Source: Streptomyces sp. SID12501 (GTDB taxonomy: Bacteria; Actinomycetota; Actinomycetes; Streptomycetales; Streptomycetaceae). Taken from it: a stretch of 38,479 bases of DNA. The stretch is taken from the NCBI RefSeq assembly GCF_010550245.1, contig NZ_JAAGLU010000057.1:1-38479 (forward strand), in the 5' to 3' direction. Of this stretch, positions 22,416 to 31,536 are shown in pieces (positions within the stretch are counted from its first letter, which is position 1; each line of letters starts with the position of its first letter). The position numbers were made by a program, and so were the translations under genes. The notes beneath the pieces were generated by a model. It was not told where the DNA came from and searched no databases. It was given only the letters and a program-made list of their open reading frames with translations.

Positions 22416-22460
22416 GGAGGCGGGCGGTCCGGCGCCGTTTGCCGGGCCGCCCGCCTCCGC
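22416..22460. terminator. Bidirectional terminator between the kinase operon and purH
   Basis: CGGAGGCGGGCGG (22416-22428) and CCGCCCGCCTCCG (22448-22460) are perfect 13-bp arms, with a further CCGGC/GCCGG pairing inside. It serves both converging transcripts. Confidence 0.85.
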
Positions 22461-22488
22461 GTGTGCGGATCAGCGCTGAAAGCGCGGC

Positions 22489-24081
22489 TCAGTGGAAGAA
22501 GTGCCGCGTCCCCGTGAAGTACATGGTGACGCCCGCCTTCTGCGCCGCTTCCACGACCAGCTCGTCCCGCATCGAACCGCCGGGCTGCACCACGGCCTTG
22601 ACCCCGGCGGCCGTCAGGATCTCCAGCCCGTCGGGGAACGGGAAGAACGCGTCCGAGGCCGCGTACGCACCGCGCGCCCGCTCCTCCCCCGCCCGCTCGA
22701 CCGCCAGCTTCGCCGAGTCGACGCGGTTGACCTGGCCCATGCCGACGCCGACCGAGGCGCCGCCCTTGGCCAGCAGGATGGCGTTGGACTTGACGGCCCG
22801 GCACGCCTTCCAGGCGAAGGCGAGGTCCTCGAGCTCGGACGCGGACAGCGCCTCGCCCGTCGCCAGGGTCCAGTTGGCCGGGTCGTCGCCGTCGGCCTGG
22901 AGCCGGTCCGTCACCTGGAGCAGCACACCGCCGTCGATCGGCTTGACCTCGACCGGGTTGGCGGGCGCGCCGGCGGCCTTGAGCACCCGGATGTTCTTCT
23001 TCTTGGCGAGGGCTTCCAGCGCCCCCTCCTCGTAGTCGGGCGCGACGATGACCTCGGTGAAGATCTCCGCGACCTGCTCCGCCATCTCCTTGCTGACCGG
23101 CCGGTTGACGGCGATCACACCGCCGAACGCCGACAGCGGGTCGCACGCGTGCGCCTTGCGGTGCGCCTCGGCGACGTCAGAACCGACCGCGATACCGCAC
23201 GGGTTGGCGTGCTTGATGATCGCGACACAGGGCTCGTCATGGTCGTACGCGGCACGGCGGGCGGCGTCCGTGTCCGTGTAGTTGTTGTACGACATCTCCT
23301 TGCCGTGCAGCTGCTCGGCCTTGGCGAGACCGCCACCCGTGCCGTCGACGTACAGGGCGGCGGGCTGGTGCGGGTTCTCGCCGTAGCGGAGGGTGTTATC
23401 GCGCTCCCAGGTGGCGCCGAGGAAGTCGGGGAACTGCGACTCGTCCACCGGGGCGTACGACGACGCGAACCAGGAGGCGACCGCCACGTCGTACGCGGCG
23501 GTGTGCTGGAAGGCCTCGGCGGCGAGCCGCTTGCGGGTGGTGAGGTCGAAGCCGCCGGTCTGTACGGCGCTCAGCACGTCGGCGTACCGCGCCGGGCTGG
23601 TGACCACGGCGACCGACGGGTGGTTCTTGGCGGCGGCGCGGACCATCGACGGGCCGCCGATGTCGATCTGCTCCACGCACTCGTCGGGCGAGGCGCCGGA
23701 GGCGACCGTCTCGCGGAACGGGTAGAGGTTGACGACGACCAGGTCGAAGGGCTCGACGCCCAGCTCGGCGAGCTGAGTGCGGTGATCCTCCAGGCGCAGG
23801 TCGGCGAGGATGCCCGCGTGCACCTTGGGGTGCAGGGTCTTGACCCGGCCGTCCAGGCACTCGGGGAAGCCGGTGAGCTCCTCGACCTTGGTGACGGGGA
23901 CGCCGGCGGCGGCGATCCGGCCCGCCGTCGATCCCGTGGAGACGAGTTCCACGCCGGCCTCGTGCAGGCCACGGGCCAGCTCCTCCAGGCCGGTCTTGTC
24001 GTAGACGCTGACGAGCGCCCGGCGAAGGGCCCGCTTGTTGCTCTCGGCCGTGACAGTGATGTCGGCGGTGTCGGCGGTCAC
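22489..24081 (-). CDS. purH: Bifunctional AICAR formyltransferase/IMP cyclohydrolase
   Basis: PurH does the last two steps of IMP synthesis: formylation of AICAR with 10-formyl-THF, then ring closure. The product (530 aa, normal length) has the N-terminal MGS-like IMP cyclohydrolase domain (about 15-165: ALVSVYDKTGLEELA, STGSTAGRI, KTLHPKVHAGIL, NLYPF, DIGGPSMVRAAAKN) and the C-terminal AICAR transformylase (RYGENPHQPAALY, IKHANPCGIA with catalytic Lys-His, SDAFFPFPDG, GGSMRDELVV and the terminal GTRHFFH). GTG 24081 overlaps the purN stop (GTGA), so the two enzymes that use formyl-THF are co-translated. FolD (16050-16904) makes that cofactor. Confidence 0.98.
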   Translation of the reverse strand: MTADTADITVTAESNKRALRRALVSVYDKTGLEELARGLHEAGVELVSTGSTAGRIAAAGVPVTKVEELTGFPECLDGRVKTLHPKVHAGILADLRLEDHRTQLAELGVEPFDLVVVNLYPFRETVASGASPDECVEQIDIGGPSMVRAAAKNHPSVAVVTSPARYADVLSAVQTGGFDLTTRKRLAAEAFQHTAAYDVAVASWFASSYAPVDESQFPDFLGATWERDNTLRYGENPHQPAALYVDGTGGGLAKAEQLHGKEMSYNNYTDTDAARRAAYDHDEPCVAIIKHANPCGIAVGSDVAEAHRKAHACDPLSAFGGVIAVNRPVSKEMAEQVAEIFTEVIVAPDYEEGALEALAKKKNIRVLKAAGAPANPVEVKPIDGGVLLQVTDRLQADGDDPANWTLATGEALSASELEDLAFAWKACRAVKSNAILLAKGGASVGVGMGQVNRVDSAKLAVERAGEERARGAYAASDAFFPFPDGLEILTAAGVKAVVQPGGSMRDELVVEAAQKAGVTMYFTGTRHFFH

Positions 24082-24707
24082 TGGATAACTACCTTTCGTC
24101 CCTCAATGCGATAGCCGTTGCGGGCGAGCCGCCCCACGACATCGACGAGCAGCCTTCGCTCGACTTCCTTGATGCGCTCGTGCAGAGCGCTCTCGTCGTC
24201 CTCGTCCCGGATCTCGACCACGCCCTGAGCGATGATCGGTCCGGTGTCGACGCCGTCGTCGACGAAGTGGACGGTGCAGCCGGTGACCCTCGCGCCGTAC
24301 GCGAGTGCGTCGCGAACGCCGTGGGCCCCGGGAAAACTGGGCAGCAGGGCGGGGTGCGTGTTGACGAACCGCCCGCCGAACAGGGCCAGGAACTCCTTGC
24401 CCACGATCTTCATGAACCCGGCGGAGACGACCAGGTCGGGTTCGTACGCGGCCACCGCCCCGGCGAGCGCCGCGTCCCACTCCGCCCGGGTGCCGTGGTC
24501 CTTCACCCGGCACACGAAGGTCGGCAGCCCGGCCCGCTCCGCGCGCGCGAGCCCCTCGATGCCGTCGCGGTCGGCGCCGACCGCGACGATCTCGGCCCCG
24601 TAGGCCCCGGTGCCGGTGGCCGCGACGGTGTCGAGGAGCGCCTGCAGGTTCGTACCGGATCCGGAGACCAGCACGACAAGACGCTTGGCGGCCTGGGACT
24701 CGGCCAC
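24078..24707 (-). CDS. purN: Phosphoribosylglycinamide formyltransferase
   Basis: PurN transfers the formyl group of 10-formyl-THF to GAR in purine synthesis. The product is 209 aa. Seen: LVVLVSGSGTNLQALLD (phosphate-binding loop at the N-terminus), GFMKIVG, the active-site block FVNTHPALLPSFPGAHG (Asn and His catalytic) and HFVDDGVDTGPIIAQG (catalytic Asp). The start is GTG 24707 (VAESQAAKR), eight bases after an AAAGGG; the in-frame extension to 24815 is rejected because it crosses the promoter region. Upstream, 24708-25001 is a 294-bp divergent promoter region with no gene. Confidence 0.97.
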   Translation of the reverse strand: MAESQAAKRLVVLVSGSGTNLQALLDTVAATGTGAYGAEIVAVGADRDGIEGLARAERAGLPTFVCRVKDHGTRAEWDAALAGAVAAYEPDLVVSAGFMKIVGKEFLALFGGRFVNTHPALLPSFPGAHGVRDALAYGARVTGCTVHFVDDGVDTGPIIAQGVVEIRDEDDESALHERIKEVERRLLVDVVGRLARNGYRIEGRKVVIQ

Positions 24708-25001
24708 GGCGGGGCCCTTTCTCGGGGGAGCGTTTGTATGGTCGTACGAATGCTTCGCGCCCCGGGATACGGGGAAGTCTACGAAGCGGCCGACCGCCAG
24801 CAACGATACCGGCACTCCGGACAGCCCCCACGGGACGGGGGCGTGGCCGGAAGGTAGCGTCTGGGAGGAGCCGGTCCGGGAACGCGGTGGTCATGCGGTG
24901 CGTTCACGGGGTGGCGGCTCATGCCGAACAGCCGTAATGGACAGCCGTATCGACAGCCGTGAACCGACGGCCGTGATCAACAAGGGGAAGACGCTCACTT
25001 G

Positions 25002-25823
25002 ATGTCGGACCGCAGCCTGCGACTCCTCACGCTCACCCCGCAGTCTGTGCTGCTGCGGGAGCGCCCCGCGTCCCCGCCCGACGCGCCCTCGGGCAAGAAG
25101 AACGGCGCCACGGGCGACACCGCCGACACCGGCGCGAACGACGACGGTCAGGGGACCTCGGCCCAGGACGACAACCCGTTCGCGCCACCGCCGGAAGGCA
25201 CACCGGACAAGCCCTGGCAGCCCCGGCGTCCGGCGGGCGACGACGCCTCCGACGACAGCGGCGGCGGTGACTCACCGTGGGGCAGTCTGTGGAGCGACCG
25301 GCAGCCCGGCCGTTCCACGAGCGTCTTCGGCGACCGCTCCGGCCGGTCCGGCGGACAGGGTGGCCAGGGTGGCCCCGAGGGCCAGGGTGACGGGCAGGGC
25401 ACCAACCCTCGCTGGGACCCGACGGACCCGGCCCAGCGCCAGGCGCGTTACGCACTGCTGTGCGGTATGTGGGCCTTCTTCTTCGCACTCTTCATGTGGC
25501 CGTACGTGGCGCTGTTGCTCGGCGCGCTCGCCCTGCACTGGGGTATCGGCGCCCTGCGCGCCAAGCCCCGCACCCCGAACCCGGACGTCCCGGCGCCCCC
25601 GCAGGGCACGGGCGGCGGGGGGCGGCAGCAGCGGACGGCCGCGATCAGCGGCCTGGTCACCGCCTCCCTGGCCCTCGCCATGGTCGCCGGGCTGTTCACC
25701 CTCCAGATCGTCTACCGCGACTACTACACGTGCGCGAACGACGCCCTCACGACCACCTCCGCGAAGGCCTGCAACGACCTGTTCCCGAAGCCACTCCGGA
25801 AGGTGTTCGGCTTGGACAGCTAG
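25002..25823 (+). CDS. Membrane protein with long disordered N-terminus (273 aa)
   Basis: An ATG at 25002 is taken as the start; a TTG at 24999 is equally possible because the AAGGGGAAG ribosome-binding site (24982-24990) fits either. Residues 20-145 are Asp/Gly/Pro/Gln-rich and disordered. Then come hydrophobic segments (CGMWAFFFALFMWPYVALLLGALALHWGIGAL, two helices or a hairpin) and a third helix (AISGLVTASLALAMVAGLFTLQIVY), followed by a short domain with two Cys (YTCANDA, KACNDLF). The layout is DUF4190-like; in related genomes a similar gene sits beside purN. Function unknown. It is convergent with the DUF6350 gene. Confidence 0.8.
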   Translation: MSDRSLRLLTLTPQSVLLRERPASPPDAPSGKKNGATGDTADTGANDDGQGTSAQDDNPFAPPPEGTPDKPWQPRRPAGDDASDDSGGGDSPWGSLWSDRQPGRSTSVFGDRSGRSGGQGGQGGPEGQGDGQGTNPRWDPTDPAQRQARYALLCGMWAFFFALFMWPYVALLLGALALHWGIGALRAKPRTPNPDVPAPPQGTGGGGRQQRTAAISGLVTASLALAMVAGLFTLQIVYRDYYTCANDALTTTSAKACNDLFPKPLRKVFGLDS

Positions 25824-25857
25824 ATCCGCGAACAGCTCTGCCCACGGCTACGACTGG

Positions 25858-27543
25858 CTACGGCTGAGCCTCTTCCGGCTCCGGCTCTGGTGGTGGCGTC
25901 GCCGACGCCTCCTTGAGCGCCGCCCAGCGAGCCTCGCGGGACGCGGTGTCGTCGTACCAGGGCGCCGGCGCCTGTGCCGATGGCAGTGACGGTGACGGCA
26001 GGTCTGCGGGGAGGAAGTCGTAGGCGGCTTCCAACTCGTAGGGGTCGCTCGCCTCGTAGGCGTCGTCGGCCACCGTCTCGTTCGGCTTCCTCGTCCCGTT
26101 GGGCAACGCCAGGGGCGTCAGCTTCAGCGTGCCGGTGTCCGTGGCGGTGTCCTTCGGCCGCTTCCGCAGCCGCCACGCGCGCAGCCCCAGGGCCGTCGGT
26201 ACGGCGACGGCGGCCGTCCACGCGAGCGTCGCCGCGCCCGTCTGCCACCACACCGGCCCTACGTGGGCGAGGGCGTCGCTCCCGAGCGGCCCGCCCGCCA
26301 GCGCGGCAAGCGCCGCGAGCGCGCCCGCGCACAGGGCGGCGGCAAGACCCGCGTTCGCAGCGGTACGCCCGCCCGACCATGGAGCCTTCCCTGCCCCTGC
26401 CCCCGTCCCTGTCCCTGCCGCCCGCGCCGTGAACCAGGCCACGGTCAGCCCGGCCGCCATCGGTACCGCGGTGACCGCCCAGGCCAGCGGGGTACCCGGA
26501 CCCGCGTCCGGTACCGCCGACAGCAGCGGGAACGGCGGCAGCAGCGGCGCCGGGTCGGAGGCCAGCGGCCCGGTGACGTGGCCCGCGCCGAGCGCGAAAC
26601 CCGGGCCGAGGGCGTAGGAAGCGCCCCACAGTGCCGCGTTGGGGATGAGGGCCAGACAGAGCAGCAGTACGGCGATCCGGCCCGACCACGCCTCCGTCAG
26701 CTGGAGGAAGGAGGCCCGGGCGGCCCCGCCGTGCCCCACCAGCGACACCGCGACGAGCAGCGCCCCGCCCCCGACGAACACGGCGGTACCCGCCCCGGCG
26801 GCCCTCCCGACGGCCAGACCACGGCCACGGGCATCCGCGTCCAGCACGCGTCGGCGTACCCACCTGGGCAGCAGATACAGCACCCGGGGCGACAGGGGTC
26901 CGCACGGTCGGCCGTACGCCGTCCACACCCCGGCACCCGCCGCCGCCATGACGAGCAGCGGCACGCATACGGCCGTCCACGCCCAGTCGGGACGCAGCCC
27001 GCCCCCGGCCGCGTACAGCGCGACGCCCCCGCCGACGGTCAGATACCCGGCGACCACGCCGAGCCAGACGGTACGGGCGGGAAGAAGGGGCGCGTCCTGT
27101 GTCGCGCCCTCTTCCTCCGGGCCCTCCGTCGCGTCGCGGGCTGCGCGGTGCAGCAGCCAGCCCGGGAGCGCGAGCAGCAGGAGCGGGGTGACGCCGACGG
27201 GGGCGGGGACGCCGGACAGGCTGTCCACGCGGACGAGTTCGGCGCCGTGGGCGAGCAGCCAGAGTGCGGCGGCGATGTGCAGCGCGCCGTCGGGGCCGCT
27301 GTCCGGATACGGCGAGCTGATCCACAGCACCATGACGAGCACGGCGAACGAACCGAGCCCCAGTCCGGCCGCGACCGCGCCGCCGAGCAGGCCCGCGCCG
27401 AGTCCGGGGGAACGGTCGCGCAGACGGTCGCGGAGCCGATCGCGGAGCCGATCGCGCAACCGGGAACGGCCCCGGGAGCGGGCCCGGGTACGCAGGGGCG
27501 GGAAGGGGAGCCGGCGGTCGGTCGTCTGGGTCACGAGCGCCAT
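25858..27543 (-). CDS. DUF6350 polytopic membrane protein (561 aa)
   Basis: ATG 27543 (MALVTQTTDRR) is chosen over the in-frame ATG 27597, which lies in the AT-rich promoter region. Residues 29-44 are Leu-Arg-Asp-Arg four times, encoded by 12-bp tandem repeats. At least nine hydrophobic segments follow (for example LGAGLLGGAVAAGLGLGSFAVLVMVLW, VWLGVVAGYLTVGGGVAL, RIAVLLLCLALIPNAALWGASYALG), so it is integral membrane. The sequence and position next to purN match the DUF6350/PerM-related family (PerM is linked to cell division and acid tolerance in mycobacteria); the PerM link is from memory. The last ~90 residues are acidic and disordered. Confidence 0.85.
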   Translation of the reverse strand: MALVTQTTDRRLPFPPLRTRARSRGRSRLRDRLRDRLRDRLRDRSPGLGAGLLGGAVAAGLGLGSFAVLVMVLWISSPYPDSGPDGALHIAAALWLLAHGAELVRVDSLSGVPAPVGVTPLLLLALPGWLLHRAARDATEGPEEEGATQDAPLLPARTVWLGVVAGYLTVGGGVALYAAGGGLRPDWAWTAVCVPLLVMAAAGAGVWTAYGRPCGPLSPRVLYLLPRWVRRRVLDADARGRGLAVGRAAGAGTAVFVGGGALLVAVSLVGHGGAARASFLQLTEAWSGRIAVLLLCLALIPNAALWGASYALGPGFALGAGHVTGPLASDPAPLLPPFPLLSAVPDAGPGTPLAWAVTAVPMAAGLTVAWFTARAAGTGTGAGAGKAPWSGGRTAANAGLAAALCAGALAALAALAGGPLGSDALAHVGPVWWQTGAATLAWTAAVAVPTALGLRAWRLRKRPKDTATDTGTLKLTPLALPNGTRKPNETVADDAYEASDPYELEAAYDFLPADLPSPSLPSAQAPAPWYDDTASREARWAALKEASATPPPEPEPEEAQP

Positions 27544-27640
27544 GCTCCCAACGACACGCGCTTTCCCGTCGTAACAGGCGAACTTACGACGTGTCACTCA
27601 ATATACGTTTTATGTACTTTTCCGCGCGAAGGGGCCCCCG

Positions 27641-28726
27641 GTGACGCAAAGCCCCACCATCCCGCTGCCCCCGCCCGCCGAACGCCGGCGCCTGCGCGAG
27701 GCCCAGTCGCTGACGCGGGCTCAGGTCGCGACACGGGTGGGCGTCAGCCGCGAGACGGTACGCGCGTGGGAGACCGGCCGTACGACACCGCGCGGACGCA
27801 AGGCACAGACGTACGCGAGCCTGCTGGCGTCGGCACCTGCGCCGACACCGGCGCCGACGCCCGTAGCCCTGGCCGTACCCGTAGCCGCAGCCGTCGCGGA
27901 AAAGGGGACGGTCGACGCCCCCATCGCGCCCCTGACGCCCACTCAGGCCTTCGACGCGCTCTACGCGTTCTGCGCCCCCGCCCTCGTACGGCAGACCTAT
28001 CTCCTCACCGGGCGGCGGGAGTTGGCGCGCGAGTCGGTCGAACGGGCGTTCCAGCTGGCCTGGCACCGCTGGCCCGAGGTGGCCGTGGACCCGGACCCGG
28101 CGGGGTGGGTACGGGCGACGGCGTACGAGTGTGCCCTCTCCCCCTGGCACCGCTTCCGGGCCCGCCACCGCCACCCGGAGGCCCCGCCCGCCGACCCGGC
28201 CGACCGCGCGCTGCTGTCCGTCCTCCTGAGACTCCCCCCGCCGTACCGCCGCACCCTGCTCCTCCACGACGGACTGGGCCTCGGCCTGCCCGAGACGGCG
28301 GCGGAGACGGAGGCGAGCACCCGGGCGGCGGCGGGCCGTCTCCTCCACGCCCGCGAGACGGTGGCGACCCGCCTGCCGGACCTCACGGATCCGGCCCGCC
28401 TCGCGCCCCGTCTGGCGGGCCTGGCCACCCACGCCCGGCTGCGCGCCCCCCGCCCCTCGTCCGTCCGCGCGGGCAGCGAACGCCGCGCCCGCAACTGGAC
28501 CCAGGCGGCGATCGCCTTCACCGTCGCCCTGATCGGCGCCACCGCGTTCACCCTCCACACGGCTCCGACGCAGTACGAGCCACCGGTGGCTCCGGGGACA
28601 ACAGTGCGGGGAGTACCACCGCAGGCGGCCCCGGGACCGTTGTCCCGGACGGAACGGGACCTCCGCGAGAAACTTCGGAACGCGACGCAGAGCGGCCCCG
28701 ACAGGGTCCTGCCGGTGCCCAGGTGA
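27641..28726 (+). CDS. HTH-sigma-factor-like fusion with C-terminal membrane helix (361 aa)
   Basis: GTG 27641 follows GAAGGGG by seven bases. Residues 14-60 form an XRE HTH (LTRAQVATRVGVSRETVRAWETGRTTP). A Pro/Ala/Thr linker leads to a sigma-70 region-2-like segment (about 103-172: DALYAFCAPALVRQTYLLTG, ARESVERAFQLAWHRWP, GWVRATAYE) and a region-4-like segment (about 188-240: LLRLPPPYRRTLLLHDGLGLGLPETAAE). A single membrane helix (286-305) and a short outside tail follow. It resembles an ECF-type sigma core but carries an extra HTH and a membrane anchor, so whether it binds core polymerase is uncertain. The intergenic 27544-27640 is AT-rich (27600-27622), a likely promoter. Confidence 0.8.
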   Translation: MTQSPTIPLPPPAERRRLREAQSLTRAQVATRVGVSRETVRAWETGRTTPRGRKAQTYASLLASAPAPTPAPTPVALAVPVAAAVAEKGTVDAPIAPLTPTQAFDALYAFCAPALVRQTYLLTGRRELARESVERAFQLAWHRWPEVAVDPDPAGWVRATAYECALSPWHRFRARHRHPEAPPADPADRALLSVLLRLPPPYRRTLLLHDGLGLGLPETAAETEASTRAAAGRLLHARETVATRLPDLTDPARLAPRLAGLATHARLRAPRPSSVRAGSERRARNWTQAAIAFTVALIGATAFTLHTAPTQYEPPVAPGTTVRGVPPQAAPGPLSRTERDLREKLRNATQSGPDRVLPVPR

Positions 28727-28738
28727 GATACGCATGGC

Positions 28739-28773
28739 TGTGGGCCCGTCCCGGCAAGGGGAACGGGCCCACA
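28739..28773. terminator. Bidirectional terminator between sigma-like gene and sucD
   Basis: TGTGGGCCCGT (28739-28749) pairs with ACGGGCCCACA (28763-28773), an 11-bp perfect stem, between the convergent stops at 28726 and 28803. Confidence 0.85.
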
Positions 28774-28802
28774 TGGGTTCAGCTCAGTACCGCGAGGAAA
28801 CG

Positions 28803-29687
28803 TCAGCCGGCGAGAATCTCACGCGCCAGCTTCGCCGTCTCGGTCGGCGTCTTGCCGACCTTGACACCGGCGGCCTCAAGGGCCTCCTTCTTCGCGGCAG
28901 CCGTACCCGACGAGCCGGAGACGATGGCACCGGCGTGGCCCATCGTCTTGCCCTCGGGGGCCGTGAAGCCCGCGACGTAACCGACAACCGGCTTCGTCAC
29001 GTTCTTCGCGATGAAGTCCGCGGCACGCTCCTCGGCGTCACCGCCGATCTCACCGATCATCACGATCAGATCGGTGTCGGGGTCCGCCTCGAACGCGGCC
29101 AGCGCGTCGATGTGCGTCGTCCCGATGACCGGGTCGCCACCGATACCGACCGCCGACGAGAAGCCGATGTCACGGAGCTCGTACATCATCTGGTACGTCA
29201 GCGTGCCGGACTTCGAGACCAGACCGATACGGCCCGGCTTCGTGATGTCGCCCGGGATGATGCCGGCGTTCGACTGGCCCGGGGTGATGAGACCGGGGCA
29301 GTTCGGGCCGATGATGCGGGTCTTGTTGCCCTTCGACTTCGCGTACGCCCAGAAGGCGGCGGAGTCGTGGACCGCGATGCCCTCGGTGATGACGACCGCG
29401 AGGGGGATCTCCGCGTCGATCGCCTCGACCACGGCGGCCTTGGCGAAGGCCGGCGGTACGAAGAGGACCGATACGTTCGCGCCCGTCTTCTCGATCGCCT
29501 CGGCGACCGTGCCGAAGACCGGGATCTCGGTGCCGTCGATGTCGACGGAGGTGCCCGCCTTGCGCGGGTTCACGCCACCGACGATGTTGGAGCCGTCCGC
29601 CAGCATGAGCTTGGTGTGCTTCATGCCCGTGGCACCGGTCATGCCCTGGACGATGATCTTGCTGTCTTTGTCGAGGAAGATAGCCAT
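28803..29687 (-). CDS. sucD: Succinyl-CoA synthetase alpha subunit
   Basis: The alpha subunit of the ADP/GDP-forming succinyl-CoA ligase carries the CoA-binding site and the phosphorylated histidine. The product is 294 aa, standard. Seen: VQGMTGATGMKHT (CoA-binding), IGPNCPGLITPGQSNAGIIPG, LVSKSGTLTYQ, and GKTMGHAGAIVSG, in which His251 is the phosphorylated residue. ATG 29687 follows the sucC stop by 21 nt, so both subunits are on one transcript. The terminator at 28739-28773 ends the operon. Confidence 0.98.
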   Translation of the reverse strand: MAIFLDKDSKIIVQGMTGATGMKHTKLMLADGSNIVGGVNPRKAGTSVDIDGTEIPVFGTVAEAIEKTGANVSVLFVPPAFAKAAVVEAIDAEIPLAVVITEGIAVHDSAAFWAYAKSKGNKTRIIGPNCPGLITPGQSNAGIIPGDITKPGRIGLVSKSGTLTYQMMYELRDIGFSSAVGIGGDPVIGTTHIDALAAFEADPDTDLIVMIGEIGGDAEERAADFIAKNVTKPVVGYVAGFTAPEGKTMGHAGAIVSGSSGTAAAKKEALEAAGVKVGKTPTETAKLAREILAG

Positions 29688-29708
29688 GGCTGTGTCTGTC
29701 CCTCTTCC

Positions 29709-30887
29709 TTACTTCGCAGCCGCGAGCTCGGCGGCCTTGTCGGCCGCGCCGTCCATGGTGTCCACCCGCTGGACCAGCGGGTGGTTGGCGTCGGAGAGGA
29801 TCTTGCGACCCAGCTCGGCGTTGTTGCCGTCGAGACGGACGACGAGGGGCTTGGAGACTTCCTCACCCTTGTCCGCGAGCAGCTGCAGCGCCTGCACGAT
29901 GCCGTTGGCGACCTCGTCGCACGCGGTGATGCCGCCGAAGACGTTGACGAACACGGACTTGACGTCCGGGTCACCGAGGATGATCTCCAGGCCGTTCGCC
30001 ATGACGGCGGCGGAGGCGCCACCGCCGATGTCGAGGAAGTTGGCGGGCTTGACCCCACCGTGCGCCTCACCGGCGTACGCGACGACGTCGAGGGTGCTCA
30101 TGACGAGACCCGCGCCGTTGCCGATGATGCCGACCTCACCGTCGAGCTTGACGTAGTTGAGGTTCTTGGCCTTCGCGGCGGCCTCGAGCGGGTTGGCCGC
30201 GTCCTTGTCCTCGAGCGCCGCGTGGTCCGGCTGGCGGAACTCGGCGTTCTCGTCCAGGGACACCTTGCCGTCGAGGGCGATGACCTTGCCGGAGGCGACC
30301 TTGGCGAGGGGGTTGACCTCGACGAGGAGGGCGTCCTCCTTGATGAAGGTGTCCCACAGGGTCACGAGGATCTCGGCGACCTGCTCGGCGACCTCGGCCG
30401 GGAACTTCGCCTGCGCGACGATCTCGCGGGCCTTCTCGATGCTCACGCCCTCGTTGGCGTCGACCGGGACCTTCGCGAGGGCCTCGGGGTTCTCCTCCGC
30501 GACGACCTCGATCTCCACGCCGCCCTGGACGGACGCCATGGCGAGGAAGGTGCGGTTGGTGCGGTCGAGGAGGTACGAGACGTAGTACTCCTCGACGATC
30601 TCGGGGGCGGTCTCGGCGATCATCACCTTGTGGACCGTGTGGCCCTTGATGTCCATGCCGAGGATGTCCGTCGCGCGGGCGACGGCCTCGTCCGGGGTGG
30701 CGGCGAGCTTCACGCCGCCGGCCTTTCCACGACCACCGACCTTCACCTGCGCCTTGATGACGGACTTGCCGCCCAGACGCTCGGTCGCCGCGCGCGCCGC
30801 CTCAGGCGTGTCGATGACTTCACCGGCCAGCACCGGTACACCGTGCTTGGCGAAGAGGTCCCTCGCCTGGTACTCGAACAGGTCCAC
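29709..30887 (-). CDS. sucC: Succinyl-CoA synthetase beta subunit
   Basis: The beta subunit supplies the nucleotide- and succinate-binding sites. The 392-aa product has the ATP-grasp N-terminal domain (MDLFEYQARDLFAKHGVPV, AQVKVGGRGKAGGVKLA, NVNPLAK-type block at LLVEVNPLAKVASG) and the C-terminal CoA-ligase domain (GEVGIIGNGAGLVMSTLDVV, VNVFGGITACDEVANGIV, RLDGNNAELGRKIL). The start is GTG 30887. It is first in the operon with sucD. The upstream 650-bp region has no gene and should hold the promoter. Confidence 0.98.
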   Translation of the reverse strand: MDLFEYQARDLFAKHGVPVLAGEVIDTPEAARAATERLGGKSVIKAQVKVGGRGKAGGVKLAATPDEAVARATDILGMDIKGHTVHKVMIAETAPEIVEEYYVSYLLDRTNRTFLAMASVQGGVEIEVVAEENPEALAKVPVDANEGVSIEKAREIVAQAKFPAEVAEQVAEILVTLWDTFIKEDALLVEVNPLAKVASGKVIALDGKVSLDENAEFRQPDHAALEDKDAANPLEAAAKAKNLNYVKLDGEVGIIGNGAGLVMSTLDVVAYAGEAHGGVKPANFLDIGGGASAAVMANGLEIILGDPDVKSVFVNVFGGITACDEVANGIVQALQLLADKGEEVSKPLVVRLDGNNAELGRKILSDANHPLVQRVDTMDGAADKAAELAAAK

Positions 30888-31536
30888 GCGCGTCCGTCCC
30901 TATCAGTGATCTCGCGGTTCGTTGTCTGCGTGGGCGTGCCGCGATGGGCAACGTGACGTCCGCTGTGTCACAAGGGTGGCGCACACGGTGTCCGAGCGCG
31001 CGGCATGTCCGTCCCGCAGGTTATCGCCGCACCCCGCAGGTCCCTAAATCAGGAATCACACCTGAGCGGTGATACCTGTCACAGAGTGCCACTGACGGCC
31101 CCGAATCGTCCCGTTCGAGGGCCGTAAAGACGCGTTACGAATGCATAGGGGCGCAAAGGTGAGGCCTCACCGCGCCGGGGTGGGCCCCGTGAGGCCCCTG
31201 GAAGGCCCGCCAACGGTTTCGGCGGCCCCCCGGCAAGCGGTCCTCACCCCTGAGGGAGCCGCTCGCCACTGCCCGCCGGGCACGCCCCGACCGGACCGAT
31301 GGCGTTCGGCCGTACGGGGACTCTCCCGGCGGAGTCCGGAAGATCCGCGCGTCAGGCGAGCGGGGGTCACGGCGAGTGCGCGGAGAGGCCAGGGTCCCGG
31401 CTGGCACTCCGTGCAGTCGTCGCCCGCCGACTCAACGCGACGGCATGCCCATCGCCGTGCCCACCCTGCCGGGGACCGCCACGATCGACGACCGCCCGAT
31501 TCACGCGGCTCACACCGCCCACTCGGCTCACTCGGC
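30888..31536. other. 650-bp gene-free region upstream of sucC
   Basis: No believable gene is seen on either strand; the ORFs present are shadows of high GC content. Structured elements: GTGAC...GTCAC near 30952-30972; TCAGG-N7-CCTGA (31049-31065); a hairpin of ACGGCCC/GGGCCGT with an AA/TT continuation near 31094-31124, plausible as a terminator for the VWA operon or an attenuator for sucC; a perfect 14-bp palindrome GGTGAGGCCTCACC (31158-31171); and three CACTCGGCT repeats (about 31518-31543) abutting the VWA gene 3' end. The sucC promoter is presumably within 30890-31130. Confidence 0.5.

Noticed and set aside
24708..25001. Purine riboswitch upstream of purN
   Set aside because: No purine-aptamer conserved loops could be recognised in this GC-rich segment; the purN start is close to an ordinary ribosome-binding site.
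31135..31407. 90-residue minus-strand ORF in the sucC upstream gap
   Set aside because: Composition is Arg/Gly/Pro noise, no ribosome-binding site and it crosses the palindrome; not enough to call a gene.
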